Numbered from the stretch's first letter, positions 35,929-44,697 are shown. The stretch: DNA of 64,000 nucleotides from Solibacillus silvestris_B (GCF_051967575.1 NZ_JBQCJW010000004.1:124001-188000); one strand, 5' to 3'. The notes: generated from the sequence alone by a model not told the origin. Translations and numbers: made by a program.

Positions 35929-36069
35929 TTATAGCGATAAAAAATAGAGAAACTGCTTTGCTAAAGGTACGAAACGCCCTGTAAAGTAGTCAAAAAAATA
36001 TGTCCCGAGATAATAAAATCCGATTGCTGCGCTCATAGCACCGATCCAAGAAAAGATTTTATTTTTCAA
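35929..36069 (-). CDS. Small membrane protein between response regulator and kinase genes
   Basis: A 46-codon frame starts at TTG 36069, inside the last codons of the response-regulator gene, with AGGA about 7 bases before it, and ends at 35929. It encodes a basic start (KNKIFSWIGAM), a hydrophobic run (SAAIGFYYLGTYFFDYF) and a second hydrophobic end. An internal ATG (codon 12) is an alternative start. The tight overlap upstream and the 62-base distance to the kinase suggest a coupled small subunit or kinase modulator. No homologue is known to me. Confidence 0.45.
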   Translation of the reverse strand: MKNKIFSWIGAMSAAIGFYYLGTYFFDYFTGRFVPLAKQFLYFLSL

Positions 36070-36745
36070 TTTTATATCCTAGCCCCCACACCACTTTCAA
36101 ATACCGGGGATTTTTCGGATCGGCTTCAATTTTTTCTCGGATTTTTCGTATGTGGACCGCTACAATATTTTCCGCATTATACGCAGGCTCATTCCACACA
36201 AGCTCGTAAATTTCGCTGATCGAAAATACACGGCCCGCATTTTTCAATAATAACTCAGTAATTTTATACTCAGTAGGGGTTAGCTTTACCGGTTCTCCAT
36301 CGACACGCACTTCTCGTGAAGCCGCATCAAGCTCAAGCCCTTCCACAGGCGGTGATGCTTCCCCAAAAGCGCCGAAATTGACATAGCGACGAAGCTGTGA
36401 TTTTACACGGGCCATTAATTCAAGCGGATGAAAAGGTTTCGTAATATAATCATCCGCCCCTACCGAAAGTCCATGAATTTTATCGGTCTGCTCCACCTTC
36501 GCACTAAGCATAATAATCGGGATATTGCGTTCGGCGCGAATTTTGAATGTCGCGGTAATCCCGTCCATATTCGGCATCATAATGTCCAAAATAATTAAAT
36601 GGACTTCATACTTTTTGAGCAATTCGATTGCCTCAAGCCCATCTGCCGCTTTCAACACATTATAGCCTTCATTTTTCAAATAAATTTCTATACCATCCCG
36701 AATGTCCTGATCGTCATCTGTTACAAGCACCGTCAGCTGATTCAT
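36059..36745 (-). CDS. OmpR-family response regulator
   Basis: This 228-residue regulator has a receiver domain with the acidic pocket near D10-D12, phosphorylated Asp54 in LIILDIMMP, and Lys in DYITKPF, then a winged-helix domain with LTPTEYKITELLLKNAGRVFS and VAVHIRKIREKIEADPKNPRYLKVVWGLGYK. GAGGTGGG precedes ATG 36745, which I prefer over an upstream in-frame start at 36802. It is first in the operon with the small membrane protein and the histidine kinase. Confidence 0.92.
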   Translation of the reverse strand: MNQLTVLVTDDDQDIRDGIEIYLKNEGYNVLKAADGLEAIELLKKYEVHLIILDIMMPNMDGITATFKIRAERNIPIIMLSAKVEQTDKIHGLSVGADDYITKPFHPLELMARVKSQLRRYVNFGAFGEASPPVEGLELDAASREVRVDGEPVKLTPTEYKITELLLKNAGRVFSISEIYELVWNEPAYNAENIVAVHIRKIREKIEADPKNPRYLKVVWGLGYKIEK

Positions 36746-36929
36746 CTCGCCCACCTCACAACTTTTTCTTATAACTTTATAATAATTGACACTTCTTAAC
36801 ATCTACCTACTGAAATTCTGAAGAAATTCTTAAGATTTCTTATTTCCAATTAAAAGAAATTCTACTTTCGAGAGAGAATCCGTTAATAAAAGCAGTCTGT
36901 AATACCTGATCTATAATTTTATTGCCAAT

Positions 36930-36962
36930 AAAAAAACTGCCTCCTATGAAGCAGCTTTTTTT
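36930..36962 (-). terminator. Terminator of the EamA permease gene
   Basis: AAAACTGC pairs with GCAG-TTTT with a one-base bulge, followed on the minus strand by T7. The stop codon at 36944 lies within its loop side. Confidence 0.7.
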
Positions 36963-37810
36963 CCACCTAATGTCAGCACGATAATTCCACCTAATAATAA
37001 ACTAACACCGATCCAGGCAACAAATGTTAAATGCTCACCTACTAAAAACACACCTAGCAAGGCAGCAGTTAAAGGTTCGGCAAGACTTAATGTAACAGCG
37101 GCGGACGAGCTGATTTTCTTTAAGCCGCCTAAAAATAATATGTATGCCAAACTCGTCGCAGCAAGTGCCATAAACAGCATTGCCCAAATATTCACATCTT
37201 CCATTAACCAGCCAAAACCATCCCTCGCCGCCAATGGCAATAAAAATAGGGCGCAAAATGTAAAAGTCATTGCAACAGCCGGCAATGTTTCCTCGCGCTT
37301 CATCAACTGCTTGCTCACATTCGTATAAAGAGCAAACATAAAGCCAGCCGCCAATGCCAAGCCAATTCCAATTGGGTTGATGTCAGCTTCCCCTTGATTC
37401 ATAAACAAAAGCAGGCAACCGACAATCGCTAGCACTGTAGCGATTGCCCATACAAGCGTTGGCCGCACTTTCCAAATGACCCACTCAATCATCCCGGCAA
37501 ATACCGGCGAGCTCCCAATTGTAACAACGGTCCCTACAGCTACCCCTGTAAAACGTACAGATGTGAAAAATAGGCTTTGGAATAATGCGATTGCGATTGC
37601 CGCCAAAATTGTCCACTTCCATGACCAATTGCGAAACGAAATTTTCCGCATGATTATAACAGCAATCAATAAAATTCCGCCCCCGATCGCCGAACGAACC
37701 CCCGCTACAGCAAAAGAAGAAATGCCTTCCGTTAAAAATGTTTGTGTTGTCCCGACCGTCCCCCAAAGCATTGCAGCAAGTAACACAAATATATACGGCA
37801 AAATATTCAC
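36944..37810 (-). CDS. EamA-family (DMT) transporter
   Basis: The 288-residue protein has ten membrane helices in two EamA repeats (about 5-140 and 150-280), with ALLGVFLVGEHLTFVAWIGV as the usual second-repeat end. The family exports or imports amino acids, nucleotides or other small metabolites; the substrate is not readable. The start is GTG 37810, with GGGGTG 7 bases before. It diverges from the small HTH gene. Confidence 0.85.
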   Translation of the reverse strand: MNILPYIFVLLAAMLWGTVGTTQTFLTEGISSFAVAGVRSAIGGGILLIAVIIMRKISFRNWSWKWTILAAIAIALFQSLFFTSVRFTGVAVGTVVTIGSSPVFAGMIEWVIWKVRPTLVWAIATVLAIVGCLLLFMNQGEADINPIGIGLALAAGFMFALYTNVSKQLMKREETLPAVAMTFTFCALFLLPLAARDGFGWLMEDVNIWAMLFMALAATSLAYILFLGGLKKISSSAAVTLSLAEPLTAALLGVFLVGEHLTFVAWIGVSLLLGGIIVLTLGGKKAAS

Positions 37811-37919
37811 ATGTTACACCCCACTATTCTCGATTAAACTATTATACTTTATTCAAGATGAAGTTTCTTTAAAATCAAATTATAATAAAGGGAAATTAAA
37901 ATTAAAAGGAGGCATCATT

Positions 37920-38150
37920 ATGTATAAATCGGTTGAACAAACGGCACGCGATACGGGCATGCCGGAGCACCAAATTCTCCAATACATTTATGCGGGGCGT
38001 ATTAAAGCAATTCATGATGGTGAAGACTTTTTAATCAATAGCGCACAATTTGATACGTACCACCAACAGCTTGAACGTATTAAACAGGAAATCGAGATTT
38101 GGAAAAATACCCCGATTCCCGAAGATGTAGATATAAAAGACGAGGATTAA
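37920..38150 (+). CDS. Small excisionase-like (MerR-fold) DNA-binding protein
   Basis: This 76-residue protein begins with a winged-helix of the excisionase type: YKSVEQTARDTGMPEHQILQ followed by YIYAGRIKAIHDGEDFLIN, the form used by phage Xis and small regulators. The C-terminal half is a charged helix with an acidic end (EDVDIKDED). AAAGGAGG sits at 37905-37912, so the start is ATG 37920; a longer frame extending upstream is antisense to the permease gene. No integrase or phage gene is near, so it is probably a host regulator. Confidence 0.75.
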   Translation: MYKSVEQTARDTGMPEHQILQYIYAGRIKAIHDGEDFLINSAQFDTYHQQLERIKQEIEIWKNTPIPEDVDIKDED

Positions 38151-38194
38151 AGGAAAAGAAGCGAATTCACTTCATCGAGTTCGCTTCTTTTCCT
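38151..38194. terminator. Bidirectional terminator
   Basis: A perfect 15-bp stem (38151-38165 with 38180-38194) rich in A/G then C/T lies between the convergent HTH gene and hom. The poly-pyrimidine arm supplies the T-rich tail. Confidence 0.8.
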
Positions 38195-38205
38195 ATCATT
38201 TCCTA

Positions 38206-39192
38206 TTATATCGTGACGGTAAAGCCTGCGCGTTTGCCAATAATTTCCGCATAATCTTCCACCATTACACTTGCTGTCGGGTACATACCTGCTCCAGGAC
38301 CGATAATCGACAATGTTCCAATATAGTTCGTTTCCATCGTCACGGCATTGAATACATCATCCACTGGATAAAGAGGATGTTCATTGTCTACCAATAGCGG
38401 GGCGACTTTTGCATGAATCGTGCCATCTTCAAGCTTTTCCACTTCTGCAACATGACGATAGCGGAGTCCTTTTGCTGTCGCGTCCGCTACTTGCTCAGCT
38501 GAAATTGTATCAATTCCAATGACTTCTACGTCCGCCCAATTTGGCTGCTCCCCGAAAGCCAAGCTCGACAGAATCATCAGTTTTTTGAATGCATCCTGGC
38601 CGGATACATCATTAAATGAATCTGCCTCCGCATAGCCTAAATGCTGCGCTTCTTTTAAAGCCTTGTCAAAACTCCAGCGTTCCGCACGCATTTTCGTCAG
38701 AATATAGTTCGTCGTACCATTTAAAATTCCTTGGACACGGCTTACATCATTGACAAGAAGAATGTTTTTCATCGTTTTGATAATTGGCACGCCACCTGCC
38801 ACCGTTGCTTCGGAGCCGATAAACACACCATTTACTTTTGCCAATGCTTCAAGCTCCTCGCCACGTTTCGCAAGCATTACTTTATTGGCCGTAATAACAT
38901 GGCATTTCGCCTCAACAGCATGTTTCAAATAAGTGAATGCCGGCTCTTCATTTACAATCGCTTCAAACACAACTTGTAGGTCTTTCTCCGCTAACACTTC
39001 ATCGATCGACTCGGTCATTAAATGCTTCGTTCCCGGGACACGTTCACGACTCGCATCAGTAACTAAAATCTTCGCGACCTCCAGTTCAACACCCAGCTTT
39101 TCGCGAAGCTCCTGCCTCTTCTCATTTAAAATATGGTAAATTCCTTGACCTACTGTGCCAAACCCTAAGATGGCTGCCTTGATTGTTGCCAT
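38206..39192 (-). CDS. hom: Homoserine dehydrogenase, short form without ACT domain
   Basis: The enzyme reduces aspartate semialdehyde to homoserine, the precursor of threonine and methionine. The 328-residue protein has the NAD(P) loop ILGFGTVGQG at its start, VITANKVMLAKRG, GGVPIIKTMKNILL, ILNGTTNYILTKM and GYAEADSFNDVSGQDAFKKL with the catalytic Lys/Asp region. The usual ~430-residue forms carry a C-terminal ACT domain for threonine inhibition; that domain is absent, so this copy should escape such control. GGAGGAG precedes ATG 39192; the ATG-like extension to 39252 lacks a site. Confidence 0.9.
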   Translation of the reverse strand: MATIKAAILGFGTVGQGIYHILNEKRQELREKLGVELEVAKILVTDASRERVPGTKHLMTESIDEVLAEKDLQVVFEAIVNEEPAFTYLKHAVEAKCHVITANKVMLAKRGEELEALAKVNGVFIGSEATVAGGVPIIKTMKNILLVNDVSRVQGILNGTTNYILTKMRAERWSFDKALKEAQHLGYAEADSFNDVSGQDAFKKLMILSSLAFGEQPNWADVEVIGIDTISAEQVADATAKGLRYRHVAEVEKLEDGTIHAKVAPLLVDNEHPLYPVDDVFNAVTMETNYIGTLSIIGPGAGMYPTASVMVEDYAEIIGKRAGFTVTI

Positions 39193-39446
39193 TGCCTTTC
39201 TCCTCCAAATTCCTAACACATCTATATTGACGAATAATTCAAATAATTTCACTTAAAGAAAATTCTATCCTATATAATACATGAAAACAAGGGAAATCTC
39301 TCCTAGAAGGACATTTGTTTACTGTAAACGGTCAATATTCAATCAAATTTTATTTTTTAAGAGCGAATTCGGGAACGATGGCGCGATTATTTCCAGTCGT
39401 TTCTTGTTTTTGAGGCTTGCAGTAAGAGCGTTGCGGGCGGGATTTT

Positions 39447-39761
39447 CTAATATATTCGGAAATCGTCTAATATATTTTAAAATGTTCTAATAAAACTGCA
39501 ATCTTCTAATATAACCGTTCATTGTGCTAATATGAGGCCTGAATGGGCTAAAATCCTCGTTTAATTTTCTAATATCACTCACACTTCTTCTAATAACTCA
39601 CACCCTTATTCTAATAAAAACGTAAATACCGGTTTCAGCACCCGTTTTTTGCCCCCCAAAACGCGTACTGAAAACCCAAATTCACCTAAATTCTAATAAC
39701 ATCACCATTTCTTCTAATATCCCCAAAACTTCTTCTAATAACCGTCTTCATTCTTCTAATA
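39447..39761. repeat. Phased CTAATA array A (about 21-bp period)
   Basis: CTAATA occurs at 39447, 39467, 39487, 39506, 39527, 39569, 39590, 39611, 39693, 39714, 39735 and 39756, with CTAAAA in phase at 39548. Steps are 19-21 bases, and the one gap is 82 bases, about four periods. Each hexamer is usually preceded by TT or TTCTT; the 15 or so bases between are not conserved. The array lies between hom (its promoter side) and the gene ending at 39847. The rest of the 590-base spacer (39193-39446) shows no gene. Confidence 0.85.
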
Positions 39762-39846
39762 AACTAACGCCTTACCATGCAGCACACAAAAAATCACCAA
39801 AACAAAAAACACTAGCAAGAGGGCTCGCTAGTATTCCGGAATTATT

Positions 39847-40245
39847 TTATACTGCCACGTTTATATTATTATAAGCCCGTAGCCGGTAAGCAGTTAAAAT
39901 CTTAGTCATTATGATTTCCTCTTTTGCCGAGTAATTAGGCACTGCGTGTGGACGCTCTACTAATTGAAAATCGCCATATTTTAAAAACCATTCTTTGGCA
40001 GGCAATAAAATATGTGCTGTACCATGAACTTTGTATTCATCGGCAACTTCTTTTACAACATAACCCACTGTGGCAAGATCGTGAGCTTGTTCTGAGAAAG
40101 CGCTGTGCCCAAAAACATGCTGCCACACGATATTCACATCCGCCAAAATCCGCTGAATGGCACAAGCATCCACAAATTCCTTTACGTCATTTAGTTCATA
40201 AATAATATAGGCTGCCACATTTTGTGCACTGTATACGTTCCCCAT
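39847..40245 (-). CDS. Small protein with Panacea/SocA-like pattern
   Basis: The 132-residue protein has the outline of the Panacea (DUF4065) domain: NVAAYIIYELND, a leucine-rich helix VDACAIQRILADVNIVWQHV in the place of the usual LKLQKLLYYA, FSEQAHDLATVGYVVKEV in the place of the AWxxGPVxPEV box, then a C-terminal helix. The resemblance is in pattern, not in exact residues, so the call is tentative. Panacea proteins are antitoxins of diverse toxin-antitoxin pairs or phage-linked proteins; no toxin gene is adjacent. AAGGAG lies 9 bases before ATG 40245. Confidence 0.45.
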   Translation of the reverse strand: MGNVYSAQNVAAYIIYELNDVKEFVDACAIQRILADVNIVWQHVFGHSAFSEQAHDLATVGYVVKEVADEYKVHGTAHILLPAKEWFLKYGDFQLVERPHAVPNYSAKEEIIMTKILTAYRLRAYNNINVAV

Positions 40246-40385
40246 GTCGAACAACTCCTTTTCTTCCCAATAATGCTGCAACATCATTTTAAACTTTTCC
40301 GATTGGTAAATTTCTTATCCCTATATTATTACTGGGTTTTAATTTTGTCAATAAAACTTATAAAAATAGTAGGAATTAATTTTCT

Positions 40386-40423
40386 AAAAAATTGCTTAGC
40401 TTCTCAGATGGGAAAAGCTAAGC
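40386..40423 (-). terminator. Terminator of metY
   Basis: GCTTAGCTT (40394-40402) pairs with AAGCTAAGC (40415-40423); on the minus strand a T6 run follows. Confidence 0.8.
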
Positions 40424-40437
40424 CCTTTTTTAAAGTA

Positions 40438-41742
40438 TTATGCGTTTGTTTCTGCGCCTACTTCAGCTGAAACTTTAGCCAATGCCTGCTCCAAATCTGC
40501 AATAATATCTTCTACAGCTTCTAAACCGATCGATAAGCGAATGAGCTCCTCCGATACGCCGGCAATTTTCAGTTCTTCCGCAGATAACTGCTGGTGTGTT
40601 GTGCTCGCAGGATGGATGATTAATGAACGGGCATCCCCTACATTTGCTACATGCGAGAACAATTCCACATTATCAATCACTTGGCGACCCGCTTCACGCC
40701 CGCCTTTAATGCCAAATGTAATAATCGAGCCGAAGCCGTTTTTCAAATACTTTTTCGCCAAATAATGTGTCGCAAAATCTTCAAAGCCATTGTAATTTAC
40801 ATACTCCACAAATGGGTGGTTTCTTAAATATTCGGCAACTTTTTGGGTATTTTCATTATGACGGACAATACGCAAATGAAGCGTTTCAAGTCCTTGCAGG
40901 AAATTAAATGCAGCATCAGCAGATAATGTTGGACCGAAATCACGCAGTAACTGAACACGAAGCTTTGTCGCAAATGCAGCGCCTGCTGTGTCAATTCCGT
41001 AGCGTAGTCCGTGATAAGAGGCGTCAGGCTCTGTAAAGCCGGGATGTCTCCCCTGTGTCCAATCAAATTTGCCTGCATCGACTACAATGCCGCCAATTGT
41101 CGTGCCATGACCGCCAATCCATTTTGTAGCCGAATGAATGACAACATCTGCGCCGAATTCAATCGGGTTGCCTCCATATGGGGAAGCGAATGTACTGTCG
41201 ATCAATAAAGGCAGTCCATTTTCATGCGCAATATTCGCCACTGCTTCAATATCAAGCACACGCAAGCTTGGATTTCCGATAATTTCAGCAAAAATCGCCT
41301 TCGTTTTATCGGTAATTGCCGCACGGAAATTCTCCGGATTTGATTCATCCACAAATTTTACGGTAATGCCGTAGCGAGGCAATGTTGTCGCAAATAAATT
41401 ATATGTTCCGCCATAAAGCGATCCTGCTGCTACAATTTCATCCCCAGCACCCGCTAAATTCAAAATGGAAAATGCCACAGCCGCCGCGCCAGATGAAAGC
41501 CCTACTGCAGCTGTTCCTCCTTCCAGCAAGGCAACACGCTCCTCAAATGCCGCGACTGTCGGGTTCATAATGCGGGAATAAATATTGCCCGTTTCCTGTA
41601 ATGCGAATAGACGCTGCGCATGGGCAGTGTCGTTGAATGCATAAGCTGTCGTCCGATAAACAGGAACCGCAATCGCACCCGTTACAGGATCAGGTTTTTG
41701 TCCGCCATGCAACAATAATGTTTCTGGTTTTAAGTTTGTCAT
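40438..41742 (-). CDS. metY: O-acetylhomoserine sulfhydrylase (PLP-dependent)
   Basis: MetY joins O-acetylhomoserine with sulfide to give homocysteine. The 434-residue protein has ETLLLHGGQKPDPVTGA at the start, GNIYSRIMNPTVAAFEERVA, the PLP Lys in VIHSATKWIGGHG (about residue 206), and SLIIHPASTTHQQL, all of the Cys/Met metabolism PLP family; total length fits MetY rather than the shorter MetB/MetC. A SAM-I riboswitch with terminator lies in its leader, so it should be shut off when S-adenosylmethionine is high. GGAGG precedes the ATG. Confidence 0.92.
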   Translation of the reverse strand: MTNLKPETLLLHGGQKPDPVTGAIAVPVYRTTAYAFNDTAHAQRLFALQETGNIYSRIMNPTVAAFEERVALLEGGTAAVGLSSGAAAVAFSILNLAGAGDEIVAAGSLYGGTYNLFATTLPRYGITVKFVDESNPENFRAAITDKTKAIFAEIIGNPSLRVLDIEAVANIAHENGLPLLIDSTFASPYGGNPIEFGADVVIHSATKWIGGHGTTIGGIVVDAGKFDWTQGRHPGFTEPDASYHGLRYGIDTAGAAFATKLRVQLLRDFGPTLSADAAFNFLQGLETLHLRIVRHNENTQKVAEYLRNHPFVEYVNYNGFEDFATHYLAKKYLKNGFGSIITFGIKGGREAGRQVIDNVELFSHVANVGDARSLIIHPASTTHQQLSAEELKIAGVSEELIRLSIGLEAVEDIIADLEQALAKVSAEVGAETNA

Positions 41743-41810
41743 CCATATAGCCTCCTAAAATTATTCGATGGTGAAATCGGTGTATTTTGAGGAGGATTTT
41801 CTTAAATGTA

Positions 41811-41841
41811 AAAAAACCCTCTTCAGCTAAGAAGAGGGTTT
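41811..41841 (-). terminator. Riboswitch-controlled terminator before metY
   Basis: A strong hairpin (AACCCTCTTC pairs with GAAGAGGGTT) followed by T7 on the minus strand lies between the SAM-I aptamer and the metY start. It is the expression platform: formed when SAM is bound. Confidence 0.88.
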
Positions 41842-41862
41842 GCAAATGAGCAAGTTTGCCTC

Positions 41863-41977
41863 CTCTTATCTTTCAAAATGATTGTTCATTTTGTAGGATG
41901 TAGCACCTTTGTCAGTTCATCACTCACTGGTTGCCGGGCATCTTAGGGCCTATTCCCTCCGCCGCTCTTGATAAGAG
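41863..41977 (-). promoter_or_regulatory. SAM-I riboswitch (S-box) aptamer of metY
   Basis: On the minus strand, P1 is CTCTTATC (41970-41977) with GATAAGAG (41863-41870). The conserved S-box core follows in order: AAGAGCGGCGGAGGGA, GGCCC, GATGCCCGGCAACC (pseudoknot and SAM site), AAGGTGCTACATCC, and a variable P4-like hairpin ending in GAAAGATAAGAG. Order and spacing match the SAM-I consensus. Binding of S-adenosylmethionine should favour the downstream terminator. Confidence 0.95.
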
Positions 41978-42287
41978 TTATGTGATTTATATTCCATCGT
42001 TGTTTCACAGTATAAAACATACTAATCCGATAAGTCAACAGAAAAAATAAATAATTTTCTGAATTCATTAAAATGCAAAAGCTTTTCTGCGGATGCAGTA
42101 TTCCTTCGCTACGAATTCACTAAATATTAACATACTTCTTTTATTTGGAAATGCTATAATTTCCGTGAAGGATCCTTTAATATTTTAAAATAATTTTAAT
42201 TTACTGCATCTCATTCAACAATCGGGGGAATGGTTGAGAGTGGAACTTTTATTTTGCTGACACTTTTACAAAATGGAGGCGTTATGC

Positions 42288-43766
42288 ATGGCAACTGAAA
42301 ACGCAAAAAAACTGAATTTAAAACCTGTTTGGATTGTTTTGGCATTTGCTGCACTTATTACGATCGTTCTTTTACCGAACAATGGAGATCTTCCGATTGT
42401 CGGCCAACGTGCATTGGCAATTTTGGCTTTTGCCGTAATTTTATGGGTAACTGAAGCAGTTTCCTATCCAGTTAGTTCTGCCATGATTTTGGCTTTAATC
42501 GCTGTTTTATTAGGTTTGGCTCCTAGTATGGATGATCCCGCTGTACAAATGGGCACAAACGAGGCGCTGAAATTAGCGCTTGGCGGATTCAGCAGCTCAT
42601 CTGTCGCATTAGTCGGAGCGGCATTGTTTCTAGCAGCAGCAATGCAAATAACGAACCTGCATAAACGTATTGCGCTGTGGATTTTATCGTTAGTGGGAAC
42701 AAAGACAAAGGCATTAGTAGTCGGTGCTATTTTAGTAGCGATTGTATTAGCGTTTGTCGTGCCGAGCGCTACTGCTCGTGCTGGGGCCGTTGTGCCGATC
42801 CTATTAGGAATTGTCGCGGCATTCGGTTTATCAAAAGAAAGTAAGCTCGCCGCCTTATTAGTCATTACAGCAACACAGGCTGTTTCGATTTGGAATGTCG
42901 GGATAAAAACGGCCGCTGCGCAAAACCTGGTAGCACTCGGCTTCATCAACTCTGAATTTGGGGTAGATATTTCTTGGGGCGAGTGGTTCATGTATGCAGC
43001 GCCATTTTCCGTCATTATGTCGTTTGTTTTATTCTTCGTCATGATTAAATTAATCAAGCCTGAAACAGACAATATTGCAGGCGGCAAAAACATCATCCGC
43101 AAGCAATTGGATGAGCTCGGTCCATTAAAGCGCAAAGAGATCACATTGATCGTCACATCCGTTTTATTGCTGTTTTTCTGGTCCACAGAAGGAAAATTCC
43201 ATCCTTTTGATACGACAACGATCACAATTTTAGCGATCGCATTTTTGCTGACACCAAAAGTCGGTGTATTCAATTGGAAAGAAGCGTCCAGCCGCATCGA
43301 TTGGGGTACATTAATCGTTTTCGCAGTAGGTATTTCATTAGGTACTACCCTTTTAAATACAAAAGGTGCTGCTTGGCTGTCAGATACTATTTTCGGATCA
43401 CTCGGCTTGGATGCGATGCCAATTTTGGCTACAATCGCATTGGTCACAGTATTTAATATCGTCATCCACTTAGGCTTCGCTTCCGCTACAAGCTTGGCAT
43501 CGGCGTTGATTCCGGTATTTATCGCACTTGCCATTAGTTTACCAATGCCCGCGGAAAATCAGGTTGGCTTCGTATTAATCCAGCAATTTGTTATTTGCTT
43601 CGGTTTCCTATTGCCGGTAAGCGCACCGCAAAATATGCTGGCTTACGGCACGGGAGCATTTACAACAAAGGATTTCCTGAAGTCCGGTATTCCATTAACG
43701 ATCGTCGGCTATATTTTAATCCTTCTTCTTAGTGCAACATACTGGAAATGGATTGGACTATTATAA
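42288..43766 (+). CDS. DASS (SLC13)-family sodium-coupled anion/dicarboxylate transporter
   Basis: This 492-residue protein has about eleven membrane helices. The two pseudo-repeats end in VVPSATARAGAVVPI and LPVSAPQNMLAYGTGAF, which match the Na+/substrate motifs of the DASS family. It should import a C4-dicarboxylate, sulfate or similar anion with sodium. TGGAGGC (42274-42280) lies 7 bases before ATG 42288; an upstream in-frame ATG (42273) overlaps that site. It is monocistronic, with a terminator 30 bases after its stop. The spacer 41978-42287 holds its promoter and that of metY. Confidence 0.85.
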   Translation: MATENAKKLNLKPVWIVLAFAALITIVLLPNNGDLPIVGQRALAILAFAVILWVTEAVSYPVSSAMILALIAVLLGLAPSMDDPAVQMGTNEALKLALGGFSSSSVALVGAALFLAAAMQITNLHKRIALWILSLVGTKTKALVVGAILVAIVLAFVVPSATARAGAVVPILLGIVAAFGLSKESKLAALLVITATQAVSIWNVGIKTAAAQNLVALGFINSEFGVDISWGEWFMYAAPFSVIMSFVLFFVMIKLIKPETDNIAGGKNIIRKQLDELGPLKRKEITLIVTSVLLLFFWSTEGKFHPFDTTTITILAIAFLLTPKVGVFNWKEASSRIDWGTLIVFAVGISLGTTLLNTKGAAWLSDTIFGSLGLDAMPILATIALVTVFNIVIHLGFASATSLASALIPVFIALAISLPMPAENQVGFVLIQQFVICFGFLLPVSAPQNMLAYGTGAFTTKDFLKSGIPLTIVGYILILLLSATYWKWIGLL

Positions 43767-43795
43767 TCGACTTCACATAAAAAATTGACTAAAAT

Positions 43796-43827
43796 AAGCT
43801 TAAAGGGATCTTTCCTTTAAGCTTTTT
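43796..43827 (+). terminator. Terminator of the DASS transporter gene
   Basis: AAGCTTAAAGG pairs with CCTTTAAGCTT (43796-43823) with a short loop, followed by T5. Confidence 0.85.
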
Positions 43828-43908
43828 GTCGCAATAACGACAGAAGAAAGAGCGCCATCATAGTATACTGTGCGCCTTTCTACCATTACATAAAAGGGAG
43901 ATGTTCAC

Positions 43909-44643
43909 ATGAATACAAGAGAATTATTACGCAGTCATTCATCTGTACGTAAATATACAGGAGAGGAAATACCAAAAGAAACGGTTATTGATTTGATCGA
44001 AACTGCGCAAATGGCGGCAAGCTCTCATTTTGTCCAAGCATATAGCGTTATTTGGGTAACCGATGAAGAAAAGAAAGCAAAACTTGGCGAGCTGTCAAAA
44101 AATGAATTCCAATTCCGGACTGCCGGTGCATCCTTTCTATTTTGTGTGGATTTCAAACGACTGCAAGAAGCGGGGAAAAAGCATAATATCGACATCGTAG
44201 CAGACTCGGCGGAAAACGTTCTTGTAGGGGTTGCAGATGTAGCGTTATTCGCTCAAAACTTTGTTGTCGCTGCAGAAGCAATGGGCTATGGCATTTGCTA
44301 TATCGGAGGCGCCCGTACAAATCCTGCGGAAATTAGCGAGCTTTTTAATTTGCCTGAATATGTTTTTCCATTGTTCGCAATGACAATCGGTACACCGACT
44401 AAGCGCAATGAGACAAAACCCCGTTTGCCTGTTGCTGCTATTTTGCACGAGAATAGCTATGACACAGAAAAATATGACGCTCTTCTGGATAAATATGATG
44501 CAACGATGGAGGCTTATTATGCAAGCCGTTCTTCCAATCAGAAAATGGCTACATGGACAAAGCAGATGGCAGATTACTTAATCGAACAGAAACGTCCATT
44601 CATAAAAGACTTTTTAGCTTCCAAAGGCTACACATGGAAATAG
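43909..44643 (+). CDS. NADPH-dependent nitro/flavin reductase (NfrA/NfsA family)
   Basis: The 244-residue FMN enzyme has RELLRSHSSVRKYTGEEIP (FMN phosphate site with Arg and Ser), MAASSHFVQAYSVIWV, a central VADVALFAQNFVVAAEAMGYG and CYIGGARTNPAEISELF, then the C-terminal excursion typical of NfrA/Frp oxidoreductases. It reduces nitro compounds, flavins or quinones at the expense of NAD(P)H. GGGAG precedes ATG 43909. It appears monocistronic. Confidence 0.88.
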   Translation: MNTRELLRSHSSVRKYTGEEIPKETVIDLIETAQMAASSHFVQAYSVIWVTDEEKKAKLGELSKNEFQFRTAGASFLFCVDFKRLQEAGKKHNIDIVADSAENVLVGVADVALFAQNFVVAAEAMGYGICYIGGARTNPAEISELFNLPEYVFPLFAMTIGTPTKRNETKPRLPVAAILHENSYDTEKYDALLDKYDATMEAYYASRSSNQKMATWTKQMADYLIEQKRPFIKDFLASKGYTWK

Positions 44644-44663
44644 TTTTGTATTACTGAAATGAA

Positions 44664-44697
44664 GGGATATCCGTGAAACTTTTTCGTGATATCCCCC
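44664..44697 (+). terminator. Possible terminator of the nitroreductase gene
   Basis: GGGATATC (44664-44671) pairs with GATATCCC (44688-44695), followed by CCTCTT; the T tract is poor. Confidence 0.45.

Noticed and set aside
37476..37919. N-terminal extension of the small HTH gene
   Set aside because: The extension is antisense to the EamA permease gene; the strong ribosome binding site at 37905-37912 fixes the start at 37920.
39447..39761. CRISPR-like appearance of the phased arrays
   Set aside because: The constant part is only 6-9 bases and the interval about 15; CRISPR repeats are 23-50 bases with longer spacers, and no cas genes are present.
42464..43534. A 356-codon minus-strand frame
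   Set aside because: It lies wholly antisense to the DASS transporter gene, has low-complexity composition, and is a by-product of the codon use of the real gene.
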